Assembly (NCBI GenBank): GCA_902784585.1
Contig: CACZVM010000010.1
Coordinates: 1-64,000 of the forward strand
Origin: an uncultured Bacteroidales bacterium
Lineage (GTDB): Bacteria > Bacteroidota > Bacteroidia > Bacteroidales > Paludibacteraceae
Reading direction: 5' to 3'
Length of the DNA: 64,000 bases
Below are positions 16,199-29,000 of this stretch, one piece after another (position 1 is the stretch's first letter; each line of letters starts with the position of its first letter). The position numbers and the translations under genes are program-made. The notes under the pieces were generated by a model, which saw nothing but the letters and a program-made list of their open reading frames with translations, was not told the DNA's origin and did not search any database.

Positions 16199-17935
16199 AT
16201 GTTCAAACAAATGAAAAAAATGACATTTTTTGCTTGCGCAGCGATGCTGGCAAGTGTTGCCCTGACAGGATGTTCGGGTAACGACGCTAACGTACCCGCC
16301 AATGCTCCTCAGGTAACGACCGACATCGCGATCGCCCTGCCGAGCCAGGTAGGTGGTCCGAAACGTATGCCGGGTGCTACCGTTCAGACGGCCGGTGCTA
16401 CGGATTTTACTACCAACGGTATGAATCTCATCACCCTCGTTCCGTTTGGTCCTTCTGCTACAGTCACCACGTCTTCTGTACGTATTGGTGACAACATTGT
16501 ATTAGGTCAGATTGGTGCTACTCAGGCCTATACTTCTGATGCTAACGCTAAGGCTAAAGTATTTACAGGCAAGAGCGTGCCGCAGGGAACTTCGGCATTC
16601 TTGTTCTACGGTGTATCCGGCAAGACCGGTAGCGACTTTGAGATTGGTGCATTGACACAATCGCTGTCGGGTGAGCCTTCTGCTTTCACGTTTACGCTGA
16701 AGAAGATCAACTCCAATACAAGCACGATCGCTGCTGATGCTGCCTATACGGGCTTGATCGCTTATCTGAATGCAGTTGCCAATGCCAACGATGGTGTTAA
16801 GGCGTGGAAGAACTACACGGCCGGCGACAACGAGGGTCTCTATGAGTTGTTCCAGACCTACAAAACCGCTACAACGCTGAGTTCGTTTGGCGTACGTCGT
16901 ATGATGGAGGACCTCTACAAGTCGCTTATGCCTTCCACGGACGCTATGTCCGCGGCTATCAAAGATGCTATTGATGATCCAACTTATGCAACAGTCAACA
17001 CTACTACCGGCGAAGTAACGCTTGTAGCAGGCCTGCAAGGTTTCCCTGCTAGTTACAATCTGCCGGACGGTGCTATCGCAGTAGCTTATGCCGGAGGTGC
17101 TTTTGATGGAAATGCCGCTCACGCTTACGGTGGTTTGGAGCCTGCTCAGATTGACCGCTATGTATATCCGGCACAACTGTGGTACTATGCGAACAGCCAG
17201 ATCAAGACTTCCACTACTACGAAAGAGTCGGATTATACAGGGGCTGCTAACTGGACTGCTATTCTTGGCCAATACGAGAAGGACAATAGCTCGGTGAACA
17301 CCAAGACTCGTTCCGTAGCCATCAAAAATCCGGTGCAATATGGTGTCGCACGTCTGGATGTAAAAGTGAAGACGAAAGAGAATACCTATCTGGAGGATAA
17401 CAACCCTGTTACTTCTGCAAACCACATTGACAATCCTCTCACAGGATGGCCGCTGACAGCCGTATTGGTAGGCGGACAGAAGCATGTAGGTTTCGACTTC
17501 ACACCGGGTACTTACGCGGGTGGCGATGCAACCGCTTATACCATCTACGACAATACCATGTCTGGCACCATCTATGCAGTAACGGCTGATTACAGTGCAG
17601 CTAACTCGACGCTGGTGCTGGAGACCGCTGCTAATGAGAACGAGTATATCGCGTTGGAGTTTGAGAACGCCTCCGGTAAGGACTTCTATGGCTATGACGG
17701 TATCGTACCGGCAGGCGCTAAGTTCTATCTGGTGGGTCAACTCGCTGCTGATGCGGCAACCGAGACCGGCAAGAAAGTGTTCAAACAGGACTATACCACT
17801 ACGGCTCGCGTAGCTATCAAGGACCTGAAGAATGCCTACACCACGATTCCTGATCTGCGTGCTCCGTCGCTCGAAATCGGTCTGTCGATCGACCTTGAGT
17901 GGCAAGCCGGTCATACCTACGACCTCGAGTTGTAA
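16199..17935 (+). CDS. Major fimbrillin-like lipoprotein (Mfa1/FimA superfamily)
   Basis: 578 residues. The lipoprotein signal ends ASVALTGC with C25 as lipidated residue (an alternative ATG four codons on gives the same site). The mature protein is Ala/Thr/Gly-rich with few cysteines and beta-rich, as in major fimbrillins, which are exported as lipoproteins, trimmed by a protease at the surface and polymerise by strand exchange. A basic stretch GGPKRMPG near residues 53-60 is a plausible trimming site (inference). It ends LEWQAGHTYDLEL, a tail closely echoed by the next gene (VEWKDGGDHELEL). Position between a DUF3575-OmpA gene and a FimB/Mfa2-like gene supports the call. The call rests on layout and context, since sequence conservation in the family is low. 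Confidence 0.75.
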   Translation: MFKQMKKMTFFACAAMLASVALTGCSGNDANVPANAPQVTTDIAIALPSQVGGPKRMPGATVQTAGATDFTTNGMNLITLVPFGPSATVTTSSVRIGDNIVLGQIGATQAYTSDANAKAKVFTGKSVPQGTSAFLFYGVSGKTGSDFEIGALTQSLSGEPSAFTFTLKKINSNTSTIAADAAYTGLIAYLNAVANANDGVKAWKNYTAGDNEGLYELFQTYKTATTLSSFGVRRMMEDLYKSLMPSTDAMSAAIKDAIDDPTYATVNTTTGEVTLVAGLQGFPASYNLPDGAIAVAYAGGAFDGNAAHAYGGLEPAQIDRYVYPAQLWYYANSQIKTSTTTKESDYTGAANWTAILGQYEKDNSSVNTKTRSVAIKNPVQYGVARLDVKVKTKENTYLEDNNPVTSANHIDNPLTGWPLTAVLVGGQKHVGFDFTPGTYAGGDATAYTIYDNTMSGTIYAVTADYSAANSTLVLETAANENEYIALEFENASGKDFYGYDGIVPAGAKFYLVGQLAADAATETGKKVFKQDYTTTARVAIKDLKNAYTTIPDLRAPSLEIGLSIDLEWQAGHTYDLEL

Positions 17936-17960
17936 TATCCTAAAAAACTAAACGCATAAC

Positions 17961-18971
17961 TTGAAACGGTTATTCGTCATATTATTACCTTTGTTCTTCG
18001 TCGCATGCAACCTGATTGACGACAATCTGAGTGTGTGCGGTGAGGAACTGGTGATCGACTATCAGCTGCAGCTGCGTACCGAACTGAGTACGCAGTTGCA
18101 GACTGAGTTGTCGGAAGAGACGGATAGCGTGGTACGTGAGGCTTTGCGCGAGTGGTTGTCGCCGGTGTTTACCGATAAGGCGAAAGATATCGATCTGCAT
18201 TTTTTTAACAAAGAGACCGATGAGCTTCGCCGCCGGATACTGGATATTATCAACGCAAGCCAGACCAGTTATTCGCTTAAGTTGCCGAAAGAGAACTACA
18301 CCCATCTGGCCTTGGCGAATATCGCGGACAACAACCAGATGTCGCTGGCTAATCGCGACCACTCGGCTACGATGTGCTTGAGCCTACCGACCTCGTCGGC
18401 CCTTAAGTCGATGAACACCGGAGTGTTCTCGGCGCGATTGGATATGACGGTGGACGACAGCTCCAAGCAATTCAATGTGTATCTGTATATGGTGAATGCC
18501 GCCGTGGCGCTGGTGATCGACACTACTGCGTGCGACTCGCTGGTCTCGCTGAGCGGAACGCTGAACAACATAGCATGCGGCTTCTCCATGCGCGACAGCG
18601 CGTACCGCTTTGATCGCGCCTGCGCCTTCGAACTGGAGAATGTGCCTATCAGTCGTGCAGCCGGTGCTCCGGCAGCGCAGGGACGTGCGAAAGCAGCAGA
18701 CGAACCGGCTACGACGGCTTGTCTGGCTACAGTAGGTATGCCTACGCGTGATGATGCACCCTGGACGCTGACGGTCACCTCTAAGCTGCTCAACAACAAA
18801 TCGGCGACGAGTACGCTGACGATAGACGACCCGCTGAAAGCAGGAGAACTGCGTATCTTCCGCTTGCGGCTGAATCAAGACGGTAGTCTGGATGAGAGCA
18901 ACGAGCACGAAATAGGTATCGGCATTACCGTGGAATGGAAAGACGGAGGAGATCATGAGCTGGAACTGTAA
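17961..18971 (+). CDS. FimB/Mfa2-family fimbrial anchor lipoprotein
   Basis: 336 residues with lipobox LFFVAC (C16) and the family-typical start NLIDDNLSVCGEEL that follows the lipidated cysteine in FimB/Mfa2 proteins. These stay attached to the outer membrane, terminate the fimbrial shaft and set its length. The start codon is TTG at 17961; no ATG gives a signal peptide. It lies 25 bases after the fimbrillin and overlaps the next gene by 17 bases. The C-terminus VEWKDGGDHELEL mirrors the fimbrillin tail, consistent with a shared final beta-strand. Confidence 0.85.
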   Translation: MKRLFVILLPLFFVACNLIDDNLSVCGEELVIDYQLQLRTELSTQLQTELSEETDSVVREALREWLSPVFTDKAKDIDLHFFNKETDELRRRILDIINASQTSYSLKLPKENYTHLALANIADNNQMSLANRDHSATMCLSLPTSSALKSMNTGVFSARLDMTVDDSSKQFNVYLYMVNAAVALVIDTTACDSLVSLSGTLNNIACGFSMRDSAYRFDRACAFELENVPISRAAGAPAAQGRAKAADEPATTACLATVGMPTRDDAPWTLTVTSKLLNNKSATSTLTIDDPLKAGELRIFRLRLNQDGSLDESNEHEIGIGITVEWKDGGDHELEL

Positions 18972-20025
18972 GGGATACATATGGCTGTTGGCTTTGTTGC
19001 TGACCATGACGGGGTGTCGCGATGAGGTGCTGGGAGAGTCGGCACAGTTGCGTCTGTCTATATGCTTGCCCGATAAAGAACAGACTGCCTCGGCGCCGCG
19101 TAAGGTAATGGGAGATCCCGGTATAACCGAGATGTTCGAGTTGCCGAAGTATGCTTATATATTTGTGATGAAAGATAATGGGGACGGAACATGGAGTGTG
19201 TGGAGACGTGAAGAGCGAAAACTGGCTGCGGAAGACTGGACCCGCACACGCTACAACGGCTCGAATAACACCCGTGAAGATAGTATTTTTAAATACGACA
19301 AAGATATCCAGTTTTTGTTGAACGGAGAGCAACTTACCGGTCGGGTCTATGCTATCTGCAGCAATAAGAAACTGACGTTCAATACGGCCTTCAATTCCGT
19401 ATCGAACATGACACAACTTTTAGATTGGAAATTCGACAGTTCTCCCGATAGTATTCAGGAGAATCTGAAAAATATATATTCAACTCCGTATAACTACAAG
19501 CGTGGAGGGCAATACTATTGTTCCTTCGACTGTAGCGCGGGAAATGTATTTACTCTGGATCTGCTGATGTACCACGTTGCGTCCAAAGTAGATATCAAAT
19601 GGAATGTGGCAGAAAACAAACGTATCAACCGCTTGCACCCGGAGGAGGCGGTACGTCTTACTTATATGGAGGCGCGTCGTCTCTACAACGGCCCGGCCTA
19701 CTGCTTCAAGCCGCTGAAGAATGAGGTGGCCACGCTGCCGACCACCGGGTATGATATTACCAATATCGTCACCCCAAGCGACGAGGGCCTCTGGTGGGAA
19801 GGACGAACCTATTTCTACACCATTCCGTATTATGTGGCGGGAGAGGCGAATTATTTTCCCGTTCAAATGGTGCTTTGTACGAATAGCACTGCCAAAGCGG
19901 ATGGGTATAAGCTTACGCTGAAACAACCATTTGATACAACGGCAGTTTTTGTGCCGTGGCTGAGAGGAAACTTTACTCTCACGCAGCCCCTGGCGAATAC
20001 AGAGGAAACTAAGACTTGGGATTGA
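18955..20025 (+). CDS. Fimbrial accessory lipoprotein (Mfa3/Mfa4-like position)
   Basis: 356 residues with lipobox LTMTGC (C21). Beta-rich, with no motif I can tie to a reaction. It overlaps the anchor gene by 17 bases and precedes the giant adhesin, the place occupied by minor fimbrial subunits (mfa3, mfa4) in the Porphyromonas mfa locus. It may link the shaft to the tip adhesin. Role from position only; the family could be one of the DUF groups of fimbrillin-like proteins. Confidence 0.65.
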   Translation: MSWNCKGYIWLLALLLTMTGCRDEVLGESAQLRLSICLPDKEQTASAPRKVMGDPGITEMFELPKYAYIFVMKDNGDGTWSVWRREERKLAAEDWTRTRYNGSNNTREDSIFKYDKDIQFLLNGEQLTGRVYAICSNKKLTFNTAFNSVSNMTQLLDWKFDSSPDSIQENLKNIYSTPYNYKRGGQYYCSFDCSAGNVFTLDLLMYHVASKVDIKWNVAENKRINRLHPEEAVRLTYMEARRLYNGPAYCFKPLKNEVATLPTTGYDITNIVTPSDEGLWWEGRTYFYTIPYYVAGEANYFPVQMVLCTNSTAKADGYKLTLKQPFDTTAVFVPWLRGNFTLTQPLANTEETKTWD

Positions 20026-20027
20026 GA

Positions 20028-20051
20028 ATTTGTAGATTTGAAGATTTGAAG
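20028..20051 (+). repeat. 8-base array over the start of the giant adhesin gene
   Basis: Units ATTTGTAG, ATTTGAAG, ATTTGAAG, then ATA. The likely TTG start (20046-20048) lies in the third unit. This is the only clear array with an 8-base period. Confidence 0.85.
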
Positions 20052-23000
20052 ATAAGACGCTACACAATATTATTAGTATTGTTCGTGTGGGCATGCGCAT
20101 GTGCGTATGCGCAAACGGATACTATCCGCTACGTGCGGACGACAGGTGCATATAACAACGACGGACGCAGTTGGGCGAACGCCAAGAACCGTGTCCAGGA
20201 CGCTATCAACGACCTCAAGGAATATCTGGCTGATAACCACCTTACTTCCGGTTCGGTCTATATCGCAGCGGGCACCTATGTGCCGACGGAGTCCACGGAG
20301 ACTTCCGGCGGTTCGATGCTTAACACCTCCTTTAAGATTTACGCCGGTATTCACGTCTATGGTGGTTTTAACCCCGATGATCCCGAAGAGAAACCGGGTG
20401 ACCGTATCATGGTGAACGGCAAGAAAGTAAGTGAGAACTGGGCGGACCAGTCGGGTATCGGTACCGTCTCCGGCACGGAGATCGCTTCCCAATGGGATTT
20501 TCGATACAAGACCATTCTGACAGGAAACCACTCCTCTACGCCTCCTACCTTTACCTTCGACTCCATCCGCGGAAAATACACGACCGCGTATGTTGCGAAC
20601 TCGTACCACGTCGTTTGGTTCGCTACCAACGGCATCTGGCCGACTACCGATGATCTGTTAAAGAACCACTATAAGCCTTTGGAATATCCGGCATCGCTGG
20701 ACGGTTGCGTCATCTCGTCGGGTAACGCCTCCAGCCGTAATATTAACCTCCGTGAGCATACAGGCTACGGCGGCGGCGTGTATATGGTAGGTAACTCCAG
20801 CATGCGTGGCTGTATCGTGGAGCGCTGCTCGGCGAACATGCGAGGCGGCGGTATCTATGCGGATGGCGGCGGTACGATCGACTTCTGCTATATCCATACA
20901 TGTCAGTCCGCAGGTATCGGTGTATCTCAAGGTTACGGCGGCGGTGTATGTATCGACCATGAGGGCTCTATCGGGCATAGTCAGATCACTTCCTGTGCGT
21001 CGCGATGCGGTGGCGGTATCTTTATCAGCCATGTTCCCGAGGATTATCCTACTACCGGCAATCCGGCTATCGATAATATTAGCAATTATTCCCCGTTCGC
21101 AACGGCTTGCGTAGTCAATAATAATACGACCAACGCCGAAGGCGCCGGTATCTATCTGGCAGAAGGAGGTACGGTCAACCACTGTACCGTCACGGCGAAT
21201 AACTGTATGGGTCCGGATGTGACTTATTACGGTCGTCGTCACGGACGTACGGGCGGTATCTATGTGCGCAACTGCGGTCAGATCTTCAACTCCGTTTTCT
21301 GGGGTAACCGCTGCGCGGTCAACAACGATATTCAGTTTGCCTCCGTGCGCCAGAAGACCGGTGTCGCGGGCTATGAGACCTTCGTCTATCACACGGCGTT
21401 CATGAATCACGATATCACGGACTGGACGGGTGTGCGCAAGGAGGCGGTTTATTCGCTGGATAAGCGTAACTTGCCGGTAGAGGGCGGATCGGATAACTTC
21501 CCTTGTTTCTTCAGTCCTACGGTCGTGCCGCTGAATTGGGATTCAGTGAACACCTCGGCAGGAATCTACGGCGCGGGTGTATTGGCACACATGCGTCCGG
21601 TGGATTATCCGGGTCCGCGTATCTGGCACTTGACTTCCCACTCTTATCTGGATCAGAAGGGCGTTCAATGGTCTTCGGCGATGGTAGATCCTCCGACATG
21701 GCTCATCCATGCGCATACGGACTATGGCGTCGTATCGAACCCGTACGAGCCGGCTTCGACGCTGGGTGCGTTGGTGCGCAAACCGGATAACATGCGTCAT
21801 GCGCTGCAGCCCCAGCAGGGTCTGGAGGGCAGAAAGGATCCGGCAACCTTGATTCCTACGGTCTTCGTCGATCTGCACCACGAAGGTGACTACGACGGGG
21901 AAGGTCATTTCGTTACGCCGGACCACTCCGGCGATAGTTGGGACGCTCCGCTGCACTCCATCGGCGATGCGCTGATGTATTATCGTACCTATTTGGTAGA
22001 AGAACCGACAAAAGCCATCGGTAAGCGTGCGCATTACCATCTGCCTTCGGCGTGGGATGGAGAAGGTAATCCGACGGCTTATACCGACTACGACTATGTC
22101 CAGTTGCTTGTCAAAGAAGGCGAGCAGAGTACCGCTGGACCGAATAACTACTTAGGTAAAGACATGCGTACCGCATCTATCCGTACGCTGTCGCACATGC
22201 GTCTGTATGGCGGTTATCCGAAGACTCTGACAGGCACGAATACGGAGGGACGTGACCCGATGACTTTGACCACTATCATCACGGCGAATATCGCGGACGA
22301 GAAAGGAGTGACAGCTTATGCGAATAACTCCGCTCACGTGCTTACGTATGTAAATGCCGAATATACGATCGTCGATGGCTTCCATCTTCTCAACGGTAAT
22401 GCTCATAATTTGTCGGGCACTCGCGCGGTAATGGCAGGTGGCGGTGTGCTGGTAAGCAATGAGATCATTACTGATCAATCCAAGCGTATCGACATGGTAG
22501 GTAATGAGCTGCGTAACTGCCGCCTCGCGAATAACTCCGCGCCGAAAGGTGCCGCGATCTATGTTACAGGTGATGGTAAGAAAAATCCCTTTGAGTTGTG
22601 TTATGCCGAGCTGAAGGTAGTCAACTGTATTATCCGTAATAATACGGCGGATTACGCCTCGGGGAACAACGGCGTTATTACCGCGAACGGCCGTGCTTTC
22701 ATCGATATCGACCACTGCGATATCGTCAATAATGTCGGCTATCCGCTTCAATCGGATAATAGGAATTGGAAATATAGCTATATAACATTACCCGAAAATG
22801 GCTATATCCGTGTAGATAATTCGCTTATCTATTGCAATGGAACAGAGGTATTAAACGACCGTTCAACGCTGGCATCGAGCAATGTGCTGTCTGTGAATCC
22901 AGAGGGGCAGGAATATGTATTCGGCACCTATAACATGTTCGATGCCGATATTCAACTCCATACCGCCGATGCCACCCAGCCGCATGGTTTCTTCAAGAGT

Positions 23001-26000
23001 GATTTTGTAGTTCCGAGTATGGTCTGGGGCTTACCATCCGGCATGCCGGATGCAGCCAACCATCCTCTGAAGTTAGTGATGCCGGCGGAGAAATATAACC
23101 AATGTAACCTCACGCGTACAGACCGTAATGCTGCGACATACCCTGTTTTTGTCAACCCGTCTCGTAATATCGGTCACTCGGTAGAGGGCGATAGACCGTT
23201 GTTCGGAGGTAAGATTTTGTTCATCCCGCTGAACAACAACCCGTGCGTCAATGCAGCATCCGTTTCTGCCTACGGAGCGAACAATGTGCCGCGTCCGGAA
23301 GCAGAAGATTTTGATATGACCGATGTGAAGCGCCGTAACTTTGGCGGCGAGCCGGATATTGGTGCGATAGAGGACACCGACCTGCCTGTGAGCGGTTCGG
23401 TCATCTATGTCACGCCGGAAGGTGCCGGTAAACGCGATGGTTCGAGCTGGGCAAACGCCATCGCCGGAAATACGGTCTATGTACTGAATGACATCGCCGG
23501 TCCCGCCCTTGCAGACGGCGACCAGATTGACCCGGAACCGACTTGCAACCGTGTCCTCGACAGCGAAGGAAACCCGATTCTCACCACCAATGAGAAATAC
23601 AATGGTGGTTGGGGTAGAGTATGGTACACCGATAAACGGACGGGAGCGACATCCACCACAACTACCACTACGGCTTGGATTACGGAGAAAAATACGTATG
23701 TCGGAGGTCCCCAAGCAGGTCAGACTATAGTAGTACAGGACGGTACTACGCCGGTAGAGACAACCGAAACAAGAATAAATAGTAGCGGTTCTGTCATGCC
23801 CGGCTTTATCGCGGGTTATGATTATGATCCGCGCTACCCATATGGAGAAATCTCCGGTGCTTCACGTTCTTTCTGGCGAGCGAATCCTTATCATAACGGC
23901 ACAGACTGGAATAATGCAGCCGATTATGCAGACAGGTTTGCTTTTATCGCGGCGTGCAATACTAACGGATGGATTAAGAACACTCGTGCAGAGCGTTATG
24001 TGGGCGGTCTGCAGTATGCCGTAGAGAAAGCGTCTGCGGCGAACAAAACTTATCATAGCGACTCCGTACAAGTATGGGTTGGTGCCGGCACGTATAACGA
24101 CTATAAGGGATTCATTATGCGTGATTCGGTCACGGTATTAGGTGGTTTCCCGGCTAGCAAATATAGTTCCCCCGGCTTGACAGAACGTCAGGCATTGATG
24201 TCGGATGTGATAAATATTCCTAAATCCAAACCGGCAGAGAAATTAGATGCTACGGACTATGAGTCGATTCTGCAGATATCGGAAGTCAACCCGATCATTG
24301 GACACGACTCGCTGATGAATAAGGATGCTGTTAAGTATTGGGACGATGACTATGCCTATTCCGAGACAACAGATACGCACAATTATGCCTATAAGACACG
24401 CAATATAACCAATACTTGGAGATACACCTCCGTGGAAACGGATGTGACCAGTAGTTGTATTTTCTATCCGAATTTTAGCAATACGCCATCGACTTCGATA
24501 CAAGATATAAGTGTTGGTACCGAAGGGCATTGTATATATGGCGATTCTGTAGCCGCGAAAGAAGCGAATAAAGATTGCTGGCATTTTACGTATCCTAAAG
24601 AACAGGAATACTACAATGTAGATCTATCTGTACAGACAGGTACTTTACATATATTTGACTATGATTCAGGGGCGACAATAGAGAATAAATCTTCTCGATG
24701 GTGTCGTTCCGCCAATGGTTCTTTGACAGGTATGCATATGTACCAAGAAATGAAGAATGTAGAGGCTGGAACTTATAAACTGACCCTTGATATGATGGGC
24801 GGCTACCGTAACGGTGATCCGTTTGATGTTACCACTCCATCCAACATATGGCTTCATATTGTCGATGGAGAGGGGAATGAATTAATCGACTCGATACAGC
24901 TTAAATGCCGTGATTATAATAATCCATCCGGCACAAACAAGAATAATGTCCGTAATACGGCCTTCCGTAAGACGATAGAGTTCACTACGTCCCAAGTCGA
25001 TAATATTACCATATTAGTCAAGGTGTTAGATGGTACACGGAATACAAAAGCACGCAATGCTACTTACGGCACTCCCGATGGTCGCGACCCTAACCCAATA
25101 CCTTGTGATTATGTGTGGGATAACAAAAAATGTAATGGCACAGGAAACAACTGGGGAACGAATAATCCGAACCGCCGTGAGTTCTTTATCACCAACTTGA
25201 ACTTGAAGAAGGTGGATGAGACACAATCGTCTTATACGCTTGCCGATGAGGATATAGATGTTGTTGAAAATGATACTATTGTACCAGACCCGCATGCATC
25301 GGAAATCAATGCCTCTACTGTTTATCAGTCGAAAAAGCACCGTGTCACGCTCCGCAAACGTGTATTGACGATGCCGGATGTGTGTGTACCTACTTATGGT
25401 GCCGGTTCAGTGGGAGACCCGGCTGGTATTGGTAATGGTAAATTAGCCGACGGTTTGGCGCACACCGACCGTGTATTCGGTCCAACGAAAGCTCTGCGTA
25501 CTGCTGCAACTCTTGCAAAAGAAGAGGATCCGCACTATGTAGAATATAACGAAGCCAATTGGGATGGTTTCACGATTCGTCACGGCTTCCTCACCGACGA
25601 AGCTATGGCGCACGGAGGAGGTGCTGGTGTGAATATGTACGAAGGTGCACACCTCAAAAACTGTATTGTGATTAACAATATATCCCATTGCCCGCGTGTG
25701 AAGGGTGGCGGACTATTCTGTGATGGTGCCACATCGACTATTGAGGGTTGCTTCGTCCTCAACAACCAATCTACACTGAGTTCGAAACTGACAGCCAGCC
25801 AAAATCAGATTTTTGCCGGTGGACTGTTTATGTACGAGGGTACGTGTTTCAACTCCCTCTTCGCCAATAACTATTCTTACGGTTCGTCAGGCGGTGTAGG
25901 ATTCTGCGTAGGACGTTTCTTCAACAACACCATTGCGTATAACACGGCTACTCTTGTAGAAGGAAGTATCAGCGGTGGCGCTATCTCGTTAGCCACGGAA

Positions 26001-29000
26001 TCCAATCCGAACCTCTTTGTGGCAAACACCATCGTCTTCGGTAATAACGGTATTGCCATCCGTGACCGTGACGAAAAAGGAGATAAGGTAAATAAGGTGA
26101 ACCCCTTCCTGTATTGTTATATCCAGTCGGCAGTGGCACAGCCGCATAATGCTACCAAAAAGAATGTAACCAACTGGACAGAGTCTGCAACAGGCAACTA
26201 TGGTACCGGTAATACCTTCCTGAATGGTGTTGCTCCTTCAGCAGCCAATACGCCTTTTGCGGCGGACTTTGATGAGAACGGCAACTATGTTGAAGGTCGT
26301 GCCGCTTCGCTCAACGACTTCCGTCTGCGCGACGGTATAGGTTGCGTCAACCATGGTACTGAGGAATTCGCCGGAGAATTCTTTACGGCGTTGATACATA
26401 AAGGCAAGACAGACAGCCAGATCCGAAACTCCTTCATCTATAAGAGTGTAGAGGCGGCGCAACTGCCGGATAACGATGTGGCATTTGCCAAACGTGTGCA
26501 GGACTGCCAGATTGATATGGGTGCGTACGAGTTCAACGCGGCGTACTCTATCAAACCGGATACGACGACTCATCCGGGTCAGGCGATCTTCTACGTGACC
26601 TTCAATGCGCACGGAGGTGACGCTTCGGCTGATTCGCCGGAGAACGCAGCTTGTAAGCAGAAGTTGCAGTTGGTTCTTGATGCCGCGGGACGATACAAAT
26701 ACAACCTGATGACCTTGGCTAAATATGACAAGGGCGAGGCGGGTACGTATGTAGCGGATCAGCCGAATAAACACTGGTCAGTAGAGGTTTGGCTCGAGGG
26801 CGATAATACGAACAGCACCGTCAGCGGCGAGTATGCCGAATGGTACACGGCGACGCGTTCGACTAAACATAACATAGATAACTACGTCGATAACACCCTC
26901 GACTATTCGTTCATCATCCCACACGGCGTGCAGGTGAAGGGCGGATATACTTCGGATTTCACGGGACGCGACCCGCTGACCTATCGTACCGTCCTCTCCG
27001 GTAGAATCAAATCGTCCACCGGTGCCGAAGGAAATATATTCCACGTAGTGACCTTCACGAACGACCTCTTTACGCCGGATGAGACCTTCTATATGGATGA
27101 CGGAGAGCCGAGCGAGGCGATACGTGATCAGCTGGCATTTATGACCGATGAGAAAGACCGCGCCGTGGTGGATGGTATCTTCATCATGGACGGTCATGCC
27201 AACTCGCCGGAATACGTGGACCGTATCGGTGCTGCGGCCGTGGTGACCGAGTATGCGCATATTCGTAACTGCGTCATTCAGAATAACACCGCCGAAGCAG
27301 ACGGAGGAGGTCTGTACCTCAAACCGTTCGCCCTCGTCAGCGGTACGATCATCAAGAATAATACGGCGGAGACCGGTGGCGGTATCTATGTCGAGACACC
27401 TCCTACAACCATCAATCCGGATTCTCTGGCACGTGTCTATGCATCTACGATATGCGAGAACACAGCTCGTATGAGCGCCGGCGGTATGTATTTCAATAAC
27501 ACCTATGCCCGCATCAATTCGACTGCACTATGGCATAATGAGGCAAACGACAACGCCAACATCTCCGGTGTCTTCTCGCGTTCCAGCGAAGAGACGGACT
27601 ACCCGCTGACGTTCTGCGCCGTAGAATCCCGTCGTCTGGAAGGACAAGGAAACGTCGAACTCTCGCCGACCGAGACGGAGGGTGTCCGCTGGGATAGGCA
27701 GGATCCGTTCAACGCTATCCTCTATTACCCGATAGAGATGTCCTCTACGCTCTCCCGCGCCGGTATGACGTATAACCAGTGGTATAATACCATGAGTACC
27801 TTTAAGACCCTCGATTCCGTAGATATAGCCGGCGTGAGCCGTACCAAATGGACTTCGCCGGGTACGAATGTGCCGCGTGGCTACGCGTGGGGTTCGGATA
27901 CCTTGATAACAAAGAATAACGACTTCATCGAGATCGGCGCCCGCGCGATCAATAAGAACTTCGCCATCAACGTAGATCAGAAATATGTGATGAACCGTCT
28001 GTACGTCATGCATACCGACCTCATCAATTCCGAAGCGGCGCGTGCGCTTCAGGATAATACCCTCAATAACGATACCGCGAATATGTACCGCCAGATGGGT
28101 TCCTGTATCCTGAACCCCTTCCACCGTCTCGGTGATGCGTTTGACTATATCATCGCGGCGCGTAAGGCGAACCCTGCCCTCTATCGTAACCGTGTCTTCT
28201 CGGTCTTTATCGAGGCGGGTACGTATTATCCGTATCATAATGCGTACGGCGAGCAGGACGAGGTACGAAACAACACCTTCCTTGTGCCCGAGGGTATCTA
28301 TGTCATCGGCGGTGTCGATTCGCGTCCTGATGACCACCATTACGGTCAGGAGGGCTATTTCGATATGTTCACCGGTGCGGCTTACGGTGATCCGAACAGA
28401 GATGTAGATGTACGGATCAAACTGCCGAGCGGCGCCACCACATCCTATACTATCAACGCCTCATCGCTGGACTCTATCCGTCTGCGTGATGACCGTCACC
28501 GCCCCATGCGCGATAACAACCTCAACTCCGTCATCGAGCCGTGGGAGTTAGAGAGGCAGACGATTCTCTCGGGTAATGCCGTAGCAGGTGAGAACTTCAC
28601 CCACGTCTATCACGTCATTACGATGCACGCCGACTCTACCCATGTCGGCCCGCAGCCGCTAAAGTTCCGCCATATGAATCCGGAGTTTGACCGGAATAAT
28701 CTTCGTCCGGGCATCCCGATGCTGATCGATCCGATTCCGATGAATCAGCCGGATCTATTCGTCGATGAGTTAGACCAGTCTATACTCGGCCGTACCGTTG
28801 AGTTCGACGGTATCCAGATTACCGGTGGGTATGCGAACCACCTTAATCCGGAGGATACGCTTCGTCACCCGTACGTCAAGAAGACCTATTTCCGCGGAGG
28901 CGGTATCTTCGTCGATGGTAACTGGACCAGCGACTTCGATGAACCGGGAGATGTATTGCCGAACGTGACCGAACCGCTTGGACCGCCGGAGGATGTATCG

